Below are positions 35,496 to 44,635 of a stretch of 64,000 nucleotides of DNA, in pieces. Numbering within the stretch: position 1 is the stretch's first letter; each line of letters begins with the position of its first letter. This stretch comes from Mycobacteriales bacterium. Lineage in GTDB: Bacteria; Actinomycetota; Actinomycetes; DATLTS01. Location: contig DATLTS010000020.1 of the NCBI GenBank assembly GCA_035533475.1, positions 1-64,000 on the forward strand. Reading direction: 5' to 3'. A program made the position numbers and the translations under genes. The notes beneath the pieces are model-generated. The model made no database searches. It saw nothing but the letters and a program-made list of their open reading frames with translations, and had not been told where the DNA came from.

Positions 35496-36843
35496 TCAGC
35501 CTGCTTCGATGATGGTCGAGGGTGGTGCCGGGCGGGGAACTGAATGACGCTGGATCGTCAGGGCGAGGCGTCTGCCAATACGCACCAGGGCCAGGGCGGC
35601 CAGCACGATCAGGAATGGGTCCGCGGGAACACGGTACCGAAAATCGTCCAGCGCGATGACCGCGCTCGCGACCAGTAGCAGCGGCGTTAGCCAGATCAGC
35701 AGGGCGGCATCTCGTCGTGCCTCCGGCCAGGCTAAACCGAAGAGGGCCAAGGACCCGAGAACCCAGGAGCTAAATCGCTCTAGCTCCGCCCACTGATGAA
35801 GCCCATCGAGCGAAACCCCGATTGAGTATAGAAAAGTGGCGCGATTCCGAGAATGCGGGCAGAGTTGCGAACCACCTCGAGAGCTACGTAGTCGGGGTGA
35901 TGCGCCATATAGGCTTCGGCGTAGCTGGAGAGTTGTTGGCTCAGTTGCGCCTCGTCGAGTCGGCGGTTTGCCAAGAGGGGCTGGAAGGTTGTGACGAGAT
36001 TCTCTGGCCGCCAGGCGCCTGGAAATCGATGATCCAACCGAGCGGCGTCATTGTAGGTGCCCGCGAGGACTGGCTCCGATTGATCGGTGATCGGGATGAA
36101 CCGATGAAAGGCAACAGCATCCCGCGCTAGCCATGGGGCCAGGCAGATGGCCGAGCAAACGCCGGCAAGGGCAAACGCGCCCCACTTCTGCCGGCGCGCC
36201 GTGACTATGATCAAGCCGGCTGGGACGGCTACGAGTAGTCCATTCGGTCGGGTGAGTCCAGCGCATGCGACCAACGCCCCGGTGGCGACGGCCTAGAGCA
36301 GGCCGCCCGCACGGCGAAAACGCAGAGCCGTCAGCAATGCGCCGAGCATCAGCGGGATGAACAGACTCTCGGTGAGTAGAGCCGCATCGACCAGAATCAG
36401 GGCTGGATAGACGGCAGCCACGCCGAGCGCGACGAGGCCTACGCTTCGGCCGAACAAGCGGTAGCCGAGGAGACTGATCAGAGCCACGGTGACCGTTCCC
36501 AGGACCGTCTGAGTCAGCCGTGGAACCAGGATTGCGTGGCCGAGTGCCAGATACTCACCGGCCAGCAGGATTGGGTACATCGGGGCTCGAAGGGTCGTTG
36601 GGCCACCCGATCGAGCAAGCCTCGAAACGCCGAAGCCGTGCCCGGAAGCGATGGAGATGGACAGGCGACGGTAGTCGGCGCCGTCAGCGAGGCAAGGTAG
36701 TTCTTGGTCACAAAGACGGTGGCCAACCGCAGGCCCCAGGCCAGCGCGAGTAGCCCCGCGATGAGGTAGAGGTCCCGCCTTCGCCTGTTGTTACAGAATT
36801 CCGCGATGCGTGAATCCCGGCCCGTCACCGAGGTAGTCAACAT
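35496..36843 (-). pseudogene. GT39/PMT-like glycosyltransferase, broken
   Basis: The N-terminus (RDLYLIAGLLALAWGLRLAT) starts near 36843. The family sequence changes frame near 36580 (MYPILLAGEYLALGHAILVP), meets an in-frame TAG at 36295-36293 (RRAGGLL, stop, AVATGALVACAGLTRPNGLL), changes frame again near 35770 and ends with LLIWLTPLLLVASAVIALDD and FRYRVPADPFLIVLAALALV. Many membrane helices and the LTRPNG loop match integral-membrane glycosyltransferases that use lipid-linked sugars. At least three lesions make it non-functional. Confidence 0.75.
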
Positions 36844-36939
36844 CGTGGTTGCGGACCTGACAAGTTCGCTCGGGCTCCGGAGCTTCTTCGCGGGGGCTCG
36901 ACCCCCAAGCCGGATCTGTCGGCTGCCGAGAATCGACGG

Positions 36940-38439
36940 TTAGGCGAGGGCGTCGCCGATCAGTCCGAGCGGCGGGGCCCCCAGCGCCAGCAGGGCCTCG
37001 TGGAACCGCCGGTGCGAATACCCGTCCCGCCAGCTCGCCCGGGCTTGCTCGCGAAGATCGAGGATGAGCAGCTTGCCCCAGGTGTAGCGACCGTAGGTCG
37101 GGTCGAACGTGGCTCTTACCGCCTCGCTGCGTGCAGCCGGCCCGCGCAGGAACGCATCGGTCTCGAACGAGCGCACTACCTCGTCCAGCGTCATCGCCGA
37201 CGTGTGCAGCCCGATCGCGGCCCGCAGCCGGGTCACCCGGAGCAACGCCTCGATGCAGACCCCGATGCAGTAGCGCGGGTCTTCGGCACGGAAGCCCTCT
37301 TCGAGCAGCAGTTCCTCCGCGTAGTGCGCCCAGCCCTCGACGAAGGCCGCCGAGAACAGGCTGCGCCGCACGTCGCCGGCCACCGTGCGCAGCATCCGTC
37401 CGTGCGCGTAATGCCCGGGGGTCACCTCGTGCACGGTGATCGCCGGGAGCGTGGTGCGGCTGAACACCGCCAACCACTCTTCCTGCTGCTCGGCCGGCCA
37501 TGCGTCGTCGGGCGGGGTGACGTGGTACCAGGACGGCGCATCCGCCTCGAACGGCGCGGACCAGGACATCATCGCCATGGCGTAGCGCCGTGATCCGGGG
37601 GCCGGGCCGACGAGACACCTTCCCCCGGGATCGGCGAGCAGACCGTGGTCGATGGTGAAGGCCGTCGCCTCCTCGATCAGATCCCCCGCGGCGGCGTAGA
37701 TGCCGTCCGCGTCCGGATGGTCGCGGAGCAGGCTGTCGATGAGCTCCGGCTGCGGAGTGCCGGCGGACAGCGCGGCGCACGCATCGGCGAGCAATCCCTT
37801 GAGCCGGGCGGACTCGGCGTCCGCATGCTCGGCCAGCCGACCCAGGTCCACGCTGATCGCTTCCCCGTCGGCCATGAGCGAGGCCAGCACAGCGGAGCCG
37901 AGTCCGGCTTCGATCCGCCCGGACGTGGCCGCGGCCTCGAAATGCGCGGTCAACCGATCGACCGCCGCCCGGCCCTCGGCGGCACCCGGTTCGTCTTGGC
38001 TCAGGGCAGCGGTCAGCCCACGCGCCGCCGGCAGCAGCGCGCTCGCAACCGGTGCCGGGACCGCGTCGAGCGAATTGATCGAAGCGTCGACTGCGTCCGG
38101 CCAGGCAGCCAGATGCCGGCGCCTCGCGGCGAGCCGCTCCTCCGCCGGTGCGTATTCCCGGTCGTAGCAAGCCAGATCGAGGTTGGCCAGATGAACCATC
38201 GGGTTCCACCGGTGAGCCTCGGCGACCCCGAAGACCGTCCGCAGCCCGGCCTCGGCCGCCACCAGGTGCGCCTGGTCATGCGGATCAGGCTCGGCCGGCC
38301 CGACTCCGAGCCGGGCCAGCCCGGCCGATATGCCGCTGGGTGACAGGTCCTGGACGATCCCGTCGTAGCGATGTAGCCCGGCGTACTCGCGTGCTTCGGC
38401 GATCTCGAGTTCGTGTACCGCCGACAGTCTGGAGTTCAC
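36940..38439 (-). CDS. DUF885 family metallopeptidase-like protein
   Basis: 499 residues from ATG 38439. The zinc-peptidase-like motif TVHEVTPGHYAHGRML (HExxxGH) and the following FVEGWAHYAEELLLEEGF match DUF885 proteins, which are thought to be peptidases. Mostly helical, with no signal peptide, so probably cytoplasmic. Length is normal for the family. It stands alone and marks the return to conserved chromosomal genes. Confidence 0.85.
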   Translation of the reverse strand: MNSRLSAVHELEIAEAREYAGLHRYDGIVQDLSPSGISAGLARLGVGPAEPDPHDQAHLVAAEAGLRTVFGVAEAHRWNPMVHLANLDLACYDREYAPAEERLAARRRHLAAWPDAVDASINSLDAVPAPVASALLPAARGLTAALSQDEPGAAEGRAAVDRLTAHFEAAATSGRIEAGLGSAVLASLMADGEAISVDLGRLAEHADAESARLKGLLADACAALSAGTPQPELIDSLLRDHPDADGIYAAAGDLIEEATAFTIDHGLLADPGGRCLVGPAPGSRRYAMAMMSWSAPFEADAPSWYHVTPPDDAWPAEQQEEWLAVFSRTTLPAITVHEVTPGHYAHGRMLRTVAGDVRRSLFSAAFVEGWAHYAEELLLEEGFRAEDPRYCIGVCIEALLRVTRLRAAIGLHTSAMTLDEVVRSFETDAFLRGPAARSEAVRATFDPTYGRYTWGKLLILDLREQARASWRDGYSHRRFHEALLALGAPPLGLIGDALA

Positions 38440-38528
38440 CGCCCGAGGTTATCGTCGGCGCGGTGCGGCCGGATCGCTGCCGCCGAGGCCACGCTGCGTG
38501 CGGTCGGTGCGGTCCCGGAGGCGCCAGC

Positions 38529-38876
38529 TCAGCTCACGTAGACGTCGCCGTCGCGCCGGGTAACCCGGCCGCGGCCCAGCGGTAGCACGTGGGTGAGCAT
38601 CCGGAACATCAGGCCGAGGCCCGGCACCTTGGCGAACATCCCCTGCGGGCCGCGGACCATGTGGCCGGTGGTGACGTCGTAGGCCGCCCGGTGCCAGGGG
38701 CAGACCAGGCAGCCGTTCTCGTCGATCGTGCCGCCCGCCAGGTCGGCCCGCAGATGCCGGCAGCGCCGGGTGACCGCGAAGTACTCCCCGTTGTTGCCGA
38801 CCGCGTACGGACCGGCGCCGAGCACCGTGCCTGGCGGCAGCTCCGCCACTGCCGCCACCCGCAGATCCTCGTTCAT
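38529..38876 (-). CDS. Rieske [2Fe-2S] domain protein
   Basis: 115 residues from ATG 38876, overlapping the reductase stop (ATGA). The Rieske ligands are complete: CRHLRADLAGG (C-x-H) and CLVCPWHRAAYDVTTG (C-P-W-H). A single small domain of this type usually carries electrons between a reductase and an oxygenase. Translational coupling to the upstream NADP-dependent oxidoreductase suggests a functional link, although the partner is not itself a flavin reductase. Confidence 0.85.
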   Translation of the reverse strand: MNEDLRVAAVAELPPGTVLGAGPYAVGNNGEYFAVTRRCRHLRADLAGGTIDENGCLVCPWHRAAYDVTTGHMVRGPQGMFAKVPGLGLMFRMLTHVLPLGRGRVTRRDGDVYVS

Positions 38877-39880
38877 TCCGCTACCGCAAGCACCAGCTTG
38901 CCGTGGTTCTCCCCGCGGAAGAGCTTGAGCAGCGTGTCCGGGAACGTGTCGAGCCCGACGACGATGTCCTCCCGCGAGGTGAGGTCTCCGCTCGCGATCC
39001 AGCCGGCCATCTCGTGGATGGCCTCGGCGTAGCGGGCGGCGAAGTCGAATACGAGGAACCCGGTCATGCTCGCCCGGTTCACCAGCAGCGACATGTAGTT
39101 CGACGGCCCCCGCATCGGCGTCGTGTTGTTGTACTGCGAGATCGCGCCGCAGATGACCACCCGGGCCCGCATGGCGAGCTGGGCCAGGGCGGCGTCGAGG
39201 ATCTCCCCGCCCACGTTGTCGAAGTACACGTCGATACCGTCCGGGCAGGCCGAACGGAGGGCCGGGCCGAGGTCCTCGCTCTTGTAGTCGATGGCCGCGT
39301 CGAACCCGAGTTCCTTCGTCAGGTACTCGCACTTGTCCACCCCGCCGGCGATCCCCACCACCCGGCAGTCCTTCAGCTTGGCGATCTGACCGACGACCGA
39401 GCCGACCGCGCCGGCGGCGCCGGAGACGACGACGGTCTGCCCCGGCTGGGGGTGGCCGAGATCCAGGAGTCCGAAGTAGGCGGTCAGCCCGGTCATGCCG
39501 AGGGTGCTGAGGAACACGGGCAGTGGCGCGACCTGCGGGTCGACCTTCGTCACCTCCTCGCCCCGGGCGACGGCGTATTCCTGGACGCCGAACGCCCCGG
39601 ACACGTGATCCCCGGGGGAGAAGGCCGGGTGCTTCGACTCGAGCACCCGCCCGATCGCGAGGGCCCGCATCACTTCGCCGATGCCGACCGGGGGAGCGTA
39701 GGAGCGGCCCTCGTTCATCCATCCGCGCATGGCTGGGTCCAGGGAGATATAGCGGACCTGGACCAGCAGCTCACCCTCGGCCGGCTCCGGCACGGCCGCC
39801 TCGGTGTAGTTCCAGTCTGTGGGTTTCGGCAGGCCGACCGGGCGGGCCGCCAACTCGAACCGGTGGTTGACGGCGCTCAT
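38873..39880 (-). CDS. NADP-dependent MDR oxidoreductase (enone reductase type)
   Basis: 335 residues. The zinc-free MDR fold of leukotriene/prostaglandin reductases: YISLDPAMRGWMNEGRSYAP, TVVVSGAAGAVGSVVGQIAK (Rossmann loop), KLKDCRVVGIAGGVDKCEYL and ICGAISQYNNTTPMRGPSNY. It should reduce alpha,beta-unsaturated ketones or aldehydes with NADPH. Coupled to the Rieske gene downstream. Confidence 0.9.
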   Translation of the reverse strand: MSAVNHRFELAARPVGLPKPTDWNYTEAAVPEPAEGELLVQVRYISLDPAMRGWMNEGRSYAPPVGIGEVMRALAIGRVLESKHPAFSPGDHVSGAFGVQEYAVARGEEVTKVDPQVAPLPVFLSTLGMTGLTAYFGLLDLGHPQPGQTVVVSGAAGAVGSVVGQIAKLKDCRVVGIAGGVDKCEYLTKELGFDAAIDYKSEDLGPALRSACPDGIDVYFDNVGGEILDAALAQLAMRARVVICGAISQYNNTTPMRGPSNYMSLLVNRASMTGFLVFDFAARYAEAIHEMAGWIASGDLTSREDIVVGLDTFPDTLLKLFRGENHGKLVLAVAE

Positions 39881-39998
39881 CTGGGTCCCCGCCCTTTGCG
39901 CCCCGACCCGGACGGTCGAGGATGTCCCCGCACCCTAGACAGGCCCGGTTTCGGCGTCCAATCGCGGACCGGGCCCCGCCCAGGTCCCCGCGCCGGCG

Positions 39999-40066
39999 CG
40001 AGTGTGCAATTTCCGACAGCTTTCGCCCTCGGCTGAGCGTGGCCCCCGTCGGAAATTGCACACTCG
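39999..40066. repeat. Perfect 19-bp inverted repeat between divergent genes
   Basis: CGAGTGTGCAATTTCCGAC (39999-40017) and its exact complement (40048-40066) flank 30 bases. They lie in the intergenic region between the reductase and the tmsA-like gene, which are divergent, so a terminator role is unlikely. It may be a regulator site pair or a dispersed palindromic element. The AT-rich centre (CAATTTCC) stands out from its GC-rich surroundings. Confidence 0.7.
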
Positions 40067-40126
40067 CTGGTCGATCGGGCCGGCCCCGGTCGGGCGGCCG
40101 GCCGGCGCGCGGGGGACGATTGTCGG

Positions 40127-41551
40127 GTGAGCATCGCCACCCGGACGCCGACGGACCCGCGACGGGTCGACGGGTCGACGGGTCCCGCCGCCGCCCCCGA
40201 CTGGTTCGCAGCCGCCCGCGACCGGCTGCGGGCCGACCTGGACGCCATCCCGGCGGGGGCGCCGGTCCGGCTCGCGAAACGCACCTCCAACCTGTTCCGG
40301 CCCCGCCAGCCGGTCGGCCGGGGGCTCGGTGTCGGCGGTTTCGACCGCGTCCTGTCGGTCGACCCGCAACGCCGGACGGCGGATGTCGGTGGCATGACGA
40401 CCTACGCCGACCTGGTCGACGCGACCTTGCCGCACGGTCTCATGCCGCTCGTCGTCCCGCAGCTGCGCACGATCACCCTCGGCGGTGCGGTCACCGGGCT
40501 GGGCATCGAGTCGACGTCGTTCCGCAACGGGCTGCCGCACGAGTCGGTGCTCGAGGCGGAGGTGCTGACCGGGGCCGGGGAGATCGTGATCGCCGATCCG
40601 GCCGGGGAGCATGCCGAGCTGTTTCGCGCGCTGCCGAACTCCTACGGCACGCTGGGTTACGCGCTTCGCCTGCGGATCGAACTGGAACAGGTCCGGCCGT
40701 ATGTCCGGCTCACCCATCTGCGGTTCGCGGACGCGGACTCGTGCATGGCGGCGCTGGACGAGCTGTCGGCGACGCGCCGGCACGGCGGCGACAACGTGGA
40801 CTTTCTCGACGGCGTGGCATTCGGCCCGGACGAGCTCTACCTGACGATCGGCGCGTTCGCCGACACCGCGTCGAGCACCTCGGACTACACCGGGCGGCAG
40901 ATCTACTACCGCTCGATCCGGGAGCGCCGGGCGGACGTCCTGCGTGTCCACGACTACCTGTGGCGCTGGGACACCGACTGGTTCTGGTGCTCCCGGGCTT
41001 TCGGAGCCCAGCATCCGGTCCTGCGCCCGCTGTGGCCCCGGCGCTGGCGGCGTTCGGACGTGTACTGGAAGCTCGCCGGCCTCGACGAGCGGTTCGGGGC
41101 TTCCCGCACCCTGGACCGGCTCCGCGGCCGGCCGGGGGTCGAGAAGGTCATCCAGGACGTCGAGATCCCGATCGAGCACGCGGCCGGCTTCCTCCGGGAC
41201 CTCGACCGGATCACCGGACTGCGACCGGTGTGGCTCTGCCCGGTCCGCCAGCGCGACGGCTCGCCGCGCTGGCCCCTGTACCCGCTCGAACCGAACCGCC
41301 GCTATGTGAACGTCGGTTTCTGGGGAGGGGTGCGGCTCGGGCCGGGGGAGGTGGCCGGGAGCCGGAACCGGCAGGTCGAGGCTGCGGTGGACCGCTTCCA
41401 CGGGGCGAAATCGCTGTACTCCACCGTGTTCTACGAGCGGACCGACTTCGAACGCCGCTACGGCGGCCCGGCTTATGCCGCGGCCAAGGCCCGCTACGAC
41501 CCGGACTCCCGGCTGCACGACCTTTACGCGAAAGCGGTTCAGGGGTGCTGA
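40127..41551 (+). CDS. FAD-binding oxidoreductase, TmsA/BfaA-like
   Basis: 474 residues from GTG 40127. The N-terminal FAD-binding PCMH domain is intact (LSVDPQRRTADVGGMTTYAD, PQLRTITLGGAVTGLGIEST, LPNSYGTLGYALRLRIELEQ). A helical C-terminal part follows (DYLWRWDTDWFWCSRAFGAQ). The pairing with the following cyclopropane-synthase-like methyltransferase is that of the 10-methyl fatty acid pathway, in which this enzyme reduces the 10-methylene intermediate. The substrate is inferred from context. Confidence 0.82.
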   Translation: MSIATRTPTDPRRVDGSTGPAAAPDWFAAARDRLRADLDAIPAGAPVRLAKRTSNLFRPRQPVGRGLGVGGFDRVLSVDPQRRTADVGGMTTYADLVDATLPHGLMPLVVPQLRTITLGGAVTGLGIESTSFRNGLPHESVLEAEVLTGAGEIVIADPAGEHAELFRALPNSYGTLGYALRLRIELEQVRPYVRLTHLRFADADSCMAALDELSATRRHGGDNVDFLDGVAFGPDELYLTIGAFADTASSTSDYTGRQIYYRSIRERRADVLRVHDYLWRWDTDWFWCSRAFGAQHPVLRPLWPRRWRRSDVYWKLAGLDERFGASRTLDRLRGRPGVEKVIQDVEIPIEHAAGFLRDLDRITGLRPVWLCPVRQRDGSPRWPLYPLEPNRRYVNVGFWGGVRLGPGEVAGSRNRQVEAAVDRFHGAKSLYSTVFYERTDFERRYGGPAYAAAKARYDPDSRLHDLYAKAVQGC

Positions 41552-41595
41552 GGAAACCAGGGACACCGAGGCAACCGAGGCAACCGAGGACACTG
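41551..41595 (+). repeat. Five degenerate 9-bp tandem repeats
   Basis: Units AGGAAACCA, GGGACACCG, AGGCAACCG, AGGCAACCG and AGGACACTG follow directly on the tmsA-like stop and end 20 bases before the tmsB-like ribosome site. Two units are identical. Confidence 0.6.
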
Positions 41596-41628
41596 GAGAC
41601 TGCTATTACCGATCGGGAAGGAGGGCCC

Positions 41629-42876
41629 GTGCAGCTCGCAACGCTGTTCGCCCGGCTGGTGGGGGCCGACCTGGGCGTCCGGTTCGAGGCCTACGACGGG
41701 AGTGTGTCCGGCCCGGCCGCGGACGTCGCCGACGTGACCATCACGGTGAACACGCCCCGGGCGCTGGGGCACCTGGCCCGCGCGCCGGGCAGCCTCGGGC
41801 TCGGCCGGTCCTACGTCGTCGGCGACCTGGACGTGCACGGGGACATGCGGACCGCGCTCGGGGCGCTGTCTTCGGTGGCTGTCGACCGGCTGGACCCGGG
41901 AACCCGCCGGGACCTGTTCCGCGCGCTGGCGCGGAGCGGGGCGGCGCTCATCCAGGCCCGGCACCCGTCGGTGGAGGTGCGGCGCCTGCCCGGTCGTCGG
42001 CATTCCCGGCAGCGGGACGCGCAGGCCATCGCGCACCACTACGACGTGTCGAATCGGTTCTACGAGCTGGTGCTCGGCCCGTCGATGGCCTACACCTGCG
42101 CGGTCTACCCCACCGAGGAGGCCACCCTCGAGCAGGCCCAGGCGGAGAAGTTCGACCTGGTCTGCCGCAAGCTGGGGCTGGCGCCGGGGATGCGGTTGCT
42201 CGACGTGGGTTGCGGTTGGGGCGGGATGGTGCGCCACGCCGCCGAGCATTACGGAGTCACCGCGGTTGGTGTCACGCTGTCCCGGCACCAGGCTGAGTAC
42301 GGCGCGAAGCTGATCGCCGATGCCGGGGTCGCGGATCGGGCCCGGGTCCTGCACCTGGACTACCGGGACGCCCCCGGGGACGGCTACGACGCGGTGTCTT
42401 CGATCGGGCTCACCGAGCACATCGGCCGCCGTCAGCTCGGACCGTACTTTCGGAGCCTCTACGACCGGCTGCGGCCGGGCGGCCGCCTGCTCAACCACTG
42501 CATCATGCGCCCGGACACCCGGGGTCCGGCTCTCGTCCGGCGCGGCTTCATCAACCGGTACGTGTTCCCCGACGGGGAGCTGTCCGGGTTGGGCCCGATC
42601 GTGTCGGTCATGCAGGACACGGGTTTCGAAGTGCGGCACGAGGAGAACCTTCGTGAGCACTACGCGCGAACCCTGACCGACTGGGGGCGCAACCTCGACA
42701 CGAACTGGGAGGAGGCGGTCGCCGAGGTGGGCGAGGAGAAGGCCCGGGTCTGGCGGTTGTACATGGCCGGATCGCGGCTCGGCTTCGAACGCAACCAGAT
42801 CCAGCTCCACCAGGTGCTCGCGGTGCGGCCGGACGCCGACGGGGCCGCTTGGATGCCGCTGCGCCCGACCTGGTGA
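41629..42876 (+). CDS. SAM-dependent fatty-acid methyltransferase, TmsB/BfaB-like
   Basis: 415 residues. GTG 41629 follows a strong ribosome site (GGAAGGAGGG), so I prefer it over longer frames. Cyclopropane-fatty-acid-synthase fold: AIAHHYDVSNRFYELVLGPS, YTCAVYPTEEATLEQAQAEK, RLLDVGCGWGGMVRHAAEHY (SAM motif) and SSIGLTEHIGRRQLGPYF with the catalytic Glu. With the FAD enzyme it should turn oleoyl chains in phospholipids into 10-methylene and then 10-methyl-stearoyl chains (tuberculostearic acid). Confidence 0.85.
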   Translation: MQLATLFARLVGADLGVRFEAYDGSVSGPAADVADVTITVNTPRALGHLARAPGSLGLGRSYVVGDLDVHGDMRTALGALSSVAVDRLDPGTRRDLFRALARSGAALIQARHPSVEVRRLPGRRHSRQRDAQAIAHHYDVSNRFYELVLGPSMAYTCAVYPTEEATLEQAQAEKFDLVCRKLGLAPGMRLLDVGCGWGGMVRHAAEHYGVTAVGVTLSRHQAEYGAKLIADAGVADRARVLHLDYRDAPGDGYDAVSSIGLTEHIGRRQLGPYFRSLYDRLRPGGRLLNHCIMRPDTRGPALVRRGFINRYVFPDGELSGLGPIVSVMQDTGFEVRHEENLREHYARTLTDWGRNLDTNWEEAVAEVGEEKARVWRLYMAGSRLGFERNQIQLHQVLAVRPDADGAAWMPLRPTW

Positions 42877-42886
42877 GGAAACGGCG

Positions 42887-43420
42887 ATGGACGAGCTGCT
42901 GACCGGGCGCCTGCTCGTCGCCGCACCGGTGCACCGCGACGGGGTCTTCGACCGCAGCGTGGTGTTCGTGCTCCATCACGACGACGAGGGTGCGCTCGGC
43001 ATCGTGCTCAACCGCCCGTCCGAAGTCGACCTGCTCGCCGTGCTGCCGCGCTGGTATGCCACCGCCAGCTCGCCGAGCGTGCTGTTCAGCGGCGGCCCGG
43101 TCTCTCCCGGGCAGGTCCTCGGCCTGGCCCGGTTCCAAACCGACCCGGAAACCGGGTCCACCGCGGTGGGCACCGTGGACCTCGAGACCGATCCGGAACC
43201 GGGACGGGTCGACGCGGTGCGGGTGTTCTCCGGTTACGCCGGCTGGTCCGCCGGGCAGCTCGAGACCGAGATCGCGTCCGGCGGCTGGTACGTCGTGGCT
43301 GCGGACGTCGACGATCCGTTCACCGCGGACCCGGTCGACCTGTGGCGGCGGGTGCTCCGCCGACAGACCGGTCAGCTCGCGCTGGTCGCCAGCTACCCGG
43401 ATGATCCGGCGATGAATTGA
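42887..43420 (+). CDS. YqgE/AlgH family (UPF0301) protein
   Basis: 177 residues from ATG 42887. Family blocks: LTGRLLVAAPVHRDGVFDRS, VVFVLHHDDEGALGIVLNRP, LFSGGPVSPGQVLGLARF and VRVFSGYAGWSAGQLETEIA. The family is conserved but its biochemical role is not settled. It is coupled to the next gene by a TTGA overlap. Confidence 0.92.
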   Translation: MDELLTGRLLVAAPVHRDGVFDRSVVFVLHHDDEGALGIVLNRPSEVDLLAVLPRWYATASSPSVLFSGGPVSPGQVLGLARFQTDPETGSTAVGTVDLETDPEPGRVDAVRVFSGYAGWSAGQLETEIASGGWYVVAADVDDPFTADPVDLWRRVLRRQTGQLALVASYPDDPAMN

Positions 43421-44331
43421 CCAGGCCGCCGTCCGGCGAGCAATTCGTCATCCATAACGACACCCACGCGGTCACCGTGGTCGAGGTCGGTGCCGGACTG
43501 CGGTCCTACTCGTTCCGCGGCCGCCCGGTGCTCGACGGCTATGCCGAGGCGGCGGTGTGCGACGGCGCGCGGGGACAGACCCTGCTGCCCTGGCCGAACC
43601 GGATCGCCGGCGGGAGCTACGAGTTCGATGGCGTCGCGCATCAGCTGGCATTGACCGAGCCGGACAACGGCGCGGCGATCCACGGCCTGACCCGCTGGGT
43701 GAACTGGCACCGCACGGAAAACACCGAGGACCGGGTGGTGCTGCGCTATGTGCTGCACCCCCAACCCGGCTGGCCCGGCCTGCTCGAGTGCGAGGTCGAG
43801 TACCGGCTCGACGATCGCGGACTGACGGTGTCCACCCGGGCCCGCAACGCCGGCGCGGAGCCCTGCCCCTACGGAGCCGGCGCGCATCCGTATCTCACGG
43901 TGGGCACGCCCCTGATCGACCAGGCGACGCTCACCGTCCCGGCGGATCGGTACTACCTCAACGACGAGCACAAGATCCCGTTCGGGGTCGAGGCCGTGGA
44001 CGGGACCGGATTCGACTTCCGCGAGCCCCGTCCGCTCGGCGACCGCCAGCTGGACGTGGCGTACACGGCGCTGCGCCGCGACCCGGATGGGCGGGCCCGG
44101 GCCCGCCTCGCCAACCCGGACGGCCCGACGGTGAGCCTGTGGGTGGACGCGGCGTACGGCTATCTGGAGATCTTCACCGGCGACTCGTTGCCCAACCCGG
44201 ACCGGCGACGGACCGGCCTCGGGGTCGAACCGATGACCTGCGCCCCCAACGCATTCCGCTCGGGGGACGGGCTGATCGTCCTGGCGCCGGGGCAGAGCCA
44301 CGTGGCCGGCTGGGGGATCGAGCCGGGCTGA
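43417..44331 (+). CDS. Aldose 1-epimerase family protein
   Basis: 304 residues from TTG 43417, overlapping the YqgE stop. The galactose-mutarotase fold shows LLPWPNRIAGGSYEFDGV, NGAAIHGLTRWVNWHRTENT (first catalytic His), YGAGAHPYLTVG (second His) and GLGVEPMTCAPNAFRSGDGL (catalytic Glu). It interconverts alpha and beta sugar anomers; the exact sugar is not clear. Confidence 0.9.
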   Translation: MTRPPSGEQFVIHNDTHAVTVVEVGAGLRSYSFRGRPVLDGYAEAAVCDGARGQTLLPWPNRIAGGSYEFDGVAHQLALTEPDNGAAIHGLTRWVNWHRTENTEDRVVLRYVLHPQPGWPGLLECEVEYRLDDRGLTVSTRARNAGAEPCPYGAGAHPYLTVGTPLIDQATLTVPADRYYLNDEHKIPFGVEAVDGTGFDFREPRPLGDRQLDVAYTALRRDPDGRARARLANPDGPTVSLWVDAAYGYLEIFTGDSLPNPDRRRTGLGVEPMTCAPNAFRSGDGLIVLAPGQSHVAGWGIEPG

Positions 44332-44583
44332 CTACGCGGACTCGGTCCGCGCGACGACGCCGTCGGTGACCAGCGCCTCGCCGAGCGCGGCACCCAGCGC
44401 GCCGACCAGCCGAGCCGCGTCCGCCGGGGCCAGCCGGGCGCTGGCCACGCAGGTACCGGCCTGCCAGAACGAGAGCACGACCAGGCCGACCTCGGTGTGC
44501 CACGACACCCGCAGGGACCGGTCCGCGCCACGGACGTCCGGGAACACCGCCCCGGAGGCGGGCAGCGGCGCGACGGTGGGCAT
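44332..44583 (-). CDS. Small hypothetical protein
   Basis: 83 residues from ATG 44583 (MPTVAPLPASGAVFPDVRGA). The pattern DRSLRVSWHTEVGLVVLSFW, then AGTCVASARLAPADAARLVG and AL, is typical of short actinobacterial proteins of unknown function. Convergent with the epimerase, whose stop abuts it. The longer frame from 44733 overlaps the start of the ligase gene and is rejected. Confidence 0.6.
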   Translation of the reverse strand: MPTVAPLPASGAVFPDVRGADRSLRVSWHTEVGLVVLSFWQAGTCVASARLAPADAARLVGALGAALGEALVTDGVVARTESA

Positions 44584-44635
44584 GCTGAGAGCGTCCTCGT
44601 CGTCCCCGCACCTGTAAAGAGCCTGAGGTTGCGCC

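Noticed and set aside
41551-41595. CRISPR-like array
   Set aside because: The units are nine bases in direct tandem without spacers. No cas genes are present and no other spaced repeats were seen in the window.
39922-42876. A 984-codon open frame on the plus strand
   Set aside because: Only the part from GTG 41629 is real (TmsB-like). The upstream part lies in a shadow frame over the FAD oxidoreductase and is Arg/Pro-rich.
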